Assembly (NCBI GenBank): GCA_002491225.1
Contig: DKVN01000159.1
Coordinates: 1 to 9,458 of the forward strand
Source: Faecalibacterium sp. UBA7177
GTDB lineage: Bacteria; Bacillota; Clostridia; Oscillospirales; Ruminococcaceae
Direction: 5' to 3'
DNA length: 9,458 nucleotides
The notes beneath the pieces were generated by a model. The model was not told the origin of the DNA. It ran no database searches and saw nothing but the letters and a program-made list of their open reading frames with translations. Both the position numbers and the translations under genes were made by a program. Position 1 is the first letter of the stretch; each line of letters opens with the position of its first letter. This document shows positions 6,676-9,458 of the stretch, one piece after another.

Positions 6676-6987
6676 TCAACAAGCTGTATCATGCAGACAG
6701 CGCCATGTTTCGCTGAGCAATCGCTGGGATTCCTGATACTGTTCTTCGGTAATGGTTTCGCACTGCCTGGCAAAGTACCAGAGCTGATACATGGCGTTTC
6801 CGATATCGGACATACGGGCCAGGAGGTTACGGTAACACTCCGGCGGCTTTGGCCGTACCTCGCAGCCGTTGATCAGGTTCCGTAAAACTGCCTCGCGCGG
6901 CAGGCCGGTGGCCGCAACGTTCTTGTTGAACCGGGTAAGCTCCTTTTCGGTCAGGTGTACAACGATGCGTTGATTTCTGTTTCTCAT
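6676..6987 (-). CDS. MobC-like ribbon-helix-helix relaxosome accessory protein
   Basis: 103 aa. Seen: an N-terminal basic strand and helices NQRIVVHLTEKELTRFNKNVAATGLPREAVLRNLI (residues 5-39), typical of ribbon-helix-helix DNA-binding proteins, followed by YRNLLARMSDIGNAMYQL (52-69), the MobC-type segment (compare the IGNNLNQ motif of that family). Such proteins bind the origin of transfer and help the relaxase melt and nick it. The ATG follows AAGGAGGAACT. The palindrome-rich stretch immediately upstream fits an oriT. No relaxase gene is present in this window; the next gene is the tyrosine recombinase, after a terminator, so the transfer module looks broken or rearranged. Family assignment is from motif memory; the nicking role is inference. 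Confidence 0.75.
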   Translation of the reverse strand: MRNRNQRIVVHLTEKELTRFNKNVAATGLPREAVLRNLINGCEVRPKPPECYRNLLARMSDIGNAMYQLWYFARQCETITEEQYQESQRLLSETWRCLHDTAC

Positions 6988-7063
6988 AGTTCCTCCTTGG
7001 CTTGGAATTTTGTTGCAGGCTCATACTGCGCTTTTGTTTTTTGGGAAATTTTGCTGCGGGGTT

Positions 7064-7082
7064 TCAGGGGCGGTGCCCCTGA
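7064..7082. repeat. 8-bp perfect hairpin
   Basis: TCAGGGGC, loop GGT, GCCCCTGA. It forms the left member of the palindrome cluster upstream of the MobC-like gene. Confidence 0.7.
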
Positions 7083-7088
7083 GAATGG

Positions 7089-7110
7089 GACATTTGGTGC
7101 ACCAAATGTC
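7089..7110. repeat. 22-bp perfect palindrome
   Basis: The whole 22 bases equal their own reverse complement, centred on the GTGCAC at 7097-7102. With no loop it is better suited to binding a dimeric protein than to acting as an RNA terminator. A MobC-like or relaxase protein is a plausible ligand. Confidence 0.8.
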
Positions 7111-7160
7111 ATGCTTGCTTGTACTGTGCGCAGGTATTCGGGTGTTTTCGGCGGAAAGGG

Positions 7161-7192
7161 CACAGCCCCGGAGCGGCGGCTCCGGGGCTGTG
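7161..7192. repeat. 14-bp perfect GC-rich hairpin
   Basis: CACAGCCCCGGAGC (7161-7174), loop GGCG, and its exact complement at 7179-7192. No U-tract follows on either strand. It lies about 58 bases beyond the tnpV stop on the minus strand, so it could stabilise or weakly end that transcript, or be part of an oriT. Confidence 0.75.
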
Positions 7193-7250
7193 CTGGTGGA
7201 TGGAGTTTTGTTCTTGGGTGGATAGGCTTTTTGAGCGGTGGTGGCCGCGG

Positions 7251-7596
7251 TCAGGTGTAGATCAGCTCGTTCAGCACGATTTCCTCTGCGGCTGCCTTGA
7301 TGCTGTTCACCATGCCCACCCAGCGAAGTTGGTCGGTTGCTTTGAGCTGCTCGGTCACATTTTTGCTGCTGGGACATTTGGGCGGTCAGTTGCTCCACCA
7401 TCTCGGTTGCTTGCCGGTCGATCTCCTGCAGGTGGGAATGCAGCTTGCCGGACAGCAGCATCCCGGTGTAGGTGCCGCTGCGGTGCTGCTGCAGGTAGCT
7501 GCGGCGCAACATCCCATATTTGCCCAGCGGTGGGAAATCTTCTACGCACAGGTTGGGCAGCAGATAGCCGTTTACGTTTCGGTACGTGAGTTTCAT
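7251..7596 (-). pseudogene. tnpV: TnpV-family transposon-encoded protein, frameshifted
   Basis: The first about 78 codons read MKLTYRNVNGYLLPNLCVED onward through PPLGKYGMLRRSYLQQHR and a GKLHSHLQEID segment, characteristic of the TnpV family (small proteins of clostridial transposons, role uncertain). The start follows AAAGGAGAGG. The reading frame then breaks at a run of five A residues (minus strand; plus strand T-run 7360-7364). In the +1 frame the family continues: VTEQLKATDQLRW, then MVNSIKAAAEEIVLNELIY, ending at TGA 7251-7253. Deleting one A restores a single protein of about 114 aa. Without it the frame runs on as a long artefact through the palindromes. It could be a true inactivating mutation, a sequencing error at the homopolymer, or slippage. 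Confidence 0.82.
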
Positions 7597-7669
7597 GTTT
7601 GACCTCTCCTTTTCGTTTTCTGCCCACATTGTACCTGTCCCATCGCAAAAGCACCACGCTGTCGATTGG

Positions 7670-7697
7670 CGGGGCGACACTGTGGCCTGTCGCCCCG
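7670..7697. repeat. 10-bp hairpin between parB and tnpV
   Basis: CGGGGCGACA (7670-7679) pairs perfectly with TGTCGCCCCG (7688-7697), with an 8-base loop. It sits 34 bases beyond the parB stop on the minus strand and lacks a U-tract, so it is either a weak terminator, a transcript-stabilising stem or a protein-binding site. Confidence 0.55.
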
Positions 7698-7730
7698 TCA
7701 ATTCCTTACAGCTTGTCCGGGTTCAGAGAG

Positions 7731-8702
7731 TTATCGTTCTCTGTCCTCGTTGTGCGATTTCTGACGGCTGCGCTGGCGGGCTTCCAGGATACGGATGATC
7801 TGGGCAACGATTTGTTCCGCGCTGAGGTTGCACGGAAAGAACCGCTCGATTTTGGAAAGTGGGATGCTGATCTGCGGCTCGCGGGGCTTTACGCTTGGGG
7901 CGCGGGCGGCCATGATTTCTTTCAGCCTGTCCGCGCTGAAAGAATTTTCTTTGCTGGCGACTTTGAGTTGCTGGGCTTGTGAGAGAGATGGCGTACATTC
8001 CTCGCTTTGGATGTACTCCAAGAACTGTTGCTGTTCCTGCGGGGTGAGGTAGGACAGTTCCACCGCCGGATTGAATTTCAGGCGGTTCTCCTCAACCAGT
8101 TCTTGCAGTTCGGGAATCAGCTCGTTCAGGCGGATGTAACGCTGAATTTGCTTTACACTCTCACCGGCGTCATCCGCAACAATTTGGTTTGAGCGGATAG
8201 TTTCATAATTCGGGCCAACTTGGCCCGAATTAATTTTTGACGGTCTACCGGCTTTCCTCTTGATTGCTTTCAGCTTCATCTTGTACGCCTTGGCCTTTTC
8301 GATGGCGCTCACGTTCTCCCGCTGACAGTTGGTGTCTACCATTCGGATCACTGCGGTGTCGTCGTCCATCTCGCGTACAAGAACCGGCAACGTTTCAACG
8401 CCCGCCAGCTCGCACGCCCGTTTGCGGCGGTGGCCAGCGATGATCTCGTATCCGCCCTCCGTCCGGGGGCGGGCGATCAGGGGCGTCAGAACGCCGTACT
8501 CCTTGACGCTCTCCACCATCTTCTGCATCTCCTCATCGTCCCGCACCTGAAACGGATGGTCTGGGAAAGGGAACAGCTGGTCAATCGAAAGCTGTTGCAC
8601 CTTTTCGAGCAGTGCATCTTGCCGCTGCTCCTCGGTTGAAAAGAGCAAGTCGAGCGAGGGCAGGTTGATGTTGCTGCCATAGATGCTTCTTGATTTTGCC
8701 AT
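7731..8702 (-). CDS. ParB/RepB/Spo0J-family partition-type protein of a mobile element
   Basis: 323 aa. Seen: an N-terminal ParB/Srx fold with LSIDQLFPFPDHPFQ (38-52), the CTP-binding box AGHRRKRACELAG (89-101, equivalent to GERRxRA), and TNCQREN followed by VSAIEKAKAY (124-140, the box III NxQRE motif); a helix-turn-helix region at about 166-215 (ETIRSNQIVADDAGESVKQIQRYIRL); and a variable C-terminus rich in charged residues. Known ParB proteins are CTP-dependent DNA clamps that load at parS and partner with a ParA ATPase. Here no parA lies upstream or downstream, so this is an orphan, as is common in integrative elements where it may act in transcription or maintenance. The ATG follows GGAGGT. 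A 27-bp palindrome is embedded in codons about 157-166. Confidence 0.9.
   Translation of the reverse strand: MAKSRSIYGSNINLPSLDLLFSTEEQRQDALLEKVQQLSIDQLFPFPDHPFQVRDDEEMQKMVESVKEYGVLTPLIARPRTEGGYEIIAGHRRKRACELAGVETLPVLVREMDDDTAVIRMVDTNCQRENVSAIEKAKAYKMKLKAIKRKAGRPSKINSGQVGPNYETIRSNQIVADDAGESVKQIQRYIRLNELIPELQELVEENRLKFNPAVELSYLTPQEQQQFLEYIQSEECTPSLSQAQQLKVASKENSFSADRLKEIMAARAPSVKPREPQISIPLSKIERFFPCNLSAEQIVAQIIRILEARQRSRQKSHNEDRER
8206..8232. repeat. 27-bp palindrome inside the parB gene
   Basis: The 13-base arms (8206-8218 and 8220-8232) are perfectly complementary around a single central base at 8219; the arm core is CGGGCCAA. It encodes the segment NSGQVGPN, a variable linker between the CTP-binding and helix-turn-helix regions. 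It differs from the Spo0J parS palindrome (TGTTTCACGTGAAACA). It could be an autoregulatory or partition site for this ParB, or chance enriched by the repeated Gly/Pro codons. Confidence 0.7.
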
Positions 8703-8732
8703 GTGTTTTACCTCCTGCTGAAAAAAGAAAAT

Positions 8733-8767
8733 CCCCCTGCGTTATCCGAAACGGAAACGTAGAGGGG
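8733..8767 (-). terminator. Attenuator-like hairpin with U-rich tail before parB
   Basis: On the minus strand: CCCCT, a small internal loop, CGTT, then TCCG-TTT-CGGA, AACG, and AGGGG. This nested stem is followed directly by ATTTTCTTTTTT, and the parB ribosome site GGAGGT follows within 15 bases. The arrangement of terminator, U-tract and ribosome site suggests transcription attenuation of parB or insulation from upstream transcription. Confidence 0.55.
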
Positions 8768-8857
8768 TTGATTGATGTTCGGTGTTCTGCTGTCGGGGAT
8801 GGCGGTGCTGATTTTCTTTCCTACCTGCTGAAAGTAATCTCTCTCGGCCCTGTAATA

Positions 8858-8886
8858 GCTATATATATATTATTATTTTCAGCCAA
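8858..8886 (-). promoter_or_regulatory. Candidate promoter for parB
   Basis: On the minus strand, TTGGCT (8886-8881), a 17-base AT-rich spacer and TATAGC (8863-8858). It would give a leader of about 150 nt that includes the attenuator-like hairpin. The AT-rich run makes spurious -10 matches easy, so confidence is limited. Confidence 0.35.
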
Positions 8887-8984
8887 GTATATTATCTTTT
8901 CAGCTTGTAAGGAGAGATAGGGGGAGTATGAGGGGGGAAGGGAACCATTCGCCCAAAAACCATTTTCCGGCCTAACTCGCGGGC

Positions 8985-9011
8985 ACTCTCGGCGGCTCTC
9001 GGGTACTCTCG
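8985..9011 (+). repeat. Three 10-bp-phased (A/G)CTCTCG repeats
   Basis: ACTCTCG at 8985, GCTCTCG at 8995 and ACTCTCG at 9005, each exactly 10 bases apart, that is about one helical turn, so all would face the same side of DNA. They lie upstream of parB. Such phased arrays can be binding sites for partition or regulatory proteins, but three short copies may be chance. Confidence 0.45.
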
Positions 9012-9170
9012 TTGGTTCCCGGCAGCTTCCAGCGGATGAACGGCCGCTGTTTTTTCTGTTTCGCCTGTGCTCAGCCTGTGCTCGCTGAACCGCCGCCGGG
9101 CCGCCCAGAGTCGCGCCGCGAAATGCACAAAAAATCGACATTTTCCGCCGTTGCAGCGTCCTATTTCCCC

Positions 9171-9458
9171 CTACTTACAATACCCGCGCTGTGATACATA
9201 GCTGCGGCTGATGTGCAAAAGGCCCGCCACCTCCTGCTGGGTCAATGGGGGCTGGCCGCCGAGGCCGTAGCGCAGCACGATCACCTGGCGCTCCCGCCCG
9301 CTGAGGGTGTTTACCAGCTGGCGCAGCCGCGCTACCTCTTCGCGGCCCTCATAGTCCTCGTCCAGCATAAAGTCATCCGGCAGCAGGTCGATCACGGTCA
9401 GGCCGCCGCCGTCCCGGCCGGACTCGATCGGCTCCTGCATCGAGACGGTGGCCGGGCT
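9171..9458 (-). pseudogene. SigK/SigE-like sporulation sigma factor, 3'-truncated (partial at window edge)
   Basis: The frame is open to the window's right edge, so the 5' part lies outside; ATG 9440 is an internal Met, not the start (upstream codons read PATVS, matching the VSLxDPIG segment of SigE/SigK relatives). Seen: the inter-region segment MQEPIESGRDGGGLTVIDLL, region 4.1 with LVNTLSGRERQVIVLRYGLGG, and the start of the region 4.2 helix-turn-helix with LTQQEVAGLLHISRSYVS. Family members continue with RIEKxAL at this point, but here the sequence turns into QRGYCK and stops at TAG. Loss occurs inside the -35-recognition helix, so this product is unlikely to function as is. Most likely a mobile element inserted here; the missing 3' end would lie beyond the other end of the element. 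Assignment to SigK rather than SigE is by resemblance only. Confidence 0.78.
9186..9197. mobile_element. Putative mobile-element/chromosome junction within the sigma factor gene
   Basis: Conserved sigma-factor coding ends after the SYVS codons (Ser codon at 9194-9192), and everything leftward is unrelated, non-coding DNA leading into ParB/TnpV/MobC-type genes. The exact edge is uncertain by several bases because a target-site repeat or attachment core shared by both ends cannot be recognised from one end. No second copy of this junction sequence, nor the rest of the sigma gene, was found elsewhere in the window. Confidence 0.5.

Larger units (their letters stand above)
6988..7250. other. Palindrome-rich stretch, candidate origin of transfer (oriT)
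   Basis: 263 bases without a gene, between mobC and tnpV. It contains three perfect palindromes. TCAGGGGC/GCCCCTGA sits at 7064-7082 with a 3-base loop. A 22-bp perfect palindrome at 7089-7110 is centred on TTGGTGCACCAA. A 14-bp stem at 7161-7192 (CACAGCCCCGGAGC and its complement) has a GGCG loop. Between the second and third lies GCTTGCTTGTACTG, a direct GCTT repeat. None is followed by a convincing U-tract, so they do not look like plain terminators. Position next to a MobC-like gene suggests relaxosome binding or nicking sites; the nic site cannot be assigned. Confidence 0.45.
8703..9170. other. Non-coding leader region upstream of parB up to the element edge
   Basis: About 470 bases without a convincing gene: short frames on both strands show no family signature or good ribosome site. 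From right to left it contains a tandem 11-base repeat GCCTGTGCTC(A/G) at 9063-9084, three 7-base copies of (A/G)CTCTCG at exact 10-base spacing (8985-9011), an AT-rich tract (8851-8900) with a candidate promoter, and an attenuator-like hairpin just before the parB ribosome site. A parA gene would normally be expected here and is not present. Confidence 0.6.

Noticed and set aside
7021..7701. 226-residue minus-strand frame
   Set aside because: A composite: upstream extension of tnpV beyond its real start, the first part of TnpV, then out-of-frame sequence after the frameshift running through non-coding palindromes.
8821..9141. Short minus-strand frames of 106 and 78 residues between the sigma fragment and parB
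   Set aside because: No ribosome site, no recognisable domain, low-complexity Arg/Ser/Pro content; the AT-rich tract reads as random Ile/Asn codons.

Overview
The window looks like chromosomal DNA of a gut-type, fairly GC-rich member of the Firmicutes (Clostridia, Oscillospiraceae/Ruminococcaceae-like). The grounds are strong AGGAGG-type ribosome binding sites, sigma-A style promoters, a sporulation-type sigma factor fragment, and mobile-element proteins (TnpV, MobC-like, element-type ParB) of kinds common in Clostridia. The genus is inference. Every gene I accept lies on the minus strand.

Right to left, in the direction of transcription: (i) 9171-9458 is the 3' part of a SigK/SigE-like sigma factor that stops matching its family abruptly in region 4.2, near 9189-9195. 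This looks like the edge of an inserted element. (ii) 6571-9190 holds degraded mobile-element genes: a non-coding leader of about 470 bp with short repeats, an orphan ParB preceded by an attenuator-like hairpin, a frameshifted tnpV, a stretch with three perfect palindromes that resembles an oriT or relaxosome region, and a MobC-like ribbon-helix-helix protein followed by a terminator. (iii) 5728-6570 encodes a complete tyrosine recombinase. (iv) 5457-5723 is a 267-bp intergenic segment bounded by 22-bp imperfect inverted repeats. (v) 136-5376 is a probable operon: SF2 helicase with five helicase-associated repeats, GNAT acetyltransferase, membrane sugar-phosphate transferase (initiating step of exopolysaccharide or capsule synthesis), and a family 2 glycosyltransferase.

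The main discovery candidate is segment (iv). It contains a near-consensus promoter (TTGACA, 17-bp spacer, TATACT) that now points right, away from the operon and antisense to the recombinase gene. It also contains a long hairpin terminator lying between the recombinase gene and the operon. Inversion between the repeats would turn the promoter toward the helicase gene (predicted leader about 130 nt) and move the terminator upstream of it. This is the architecture of a phase-variable promoter switch, with the adjacent recombinase as the obvious invertase. As assembled here the switch would be OFF. Inversion itself is inferred from sequence and is not demonstrated.

No rRNA, tRNA or CRISPR array was seen.
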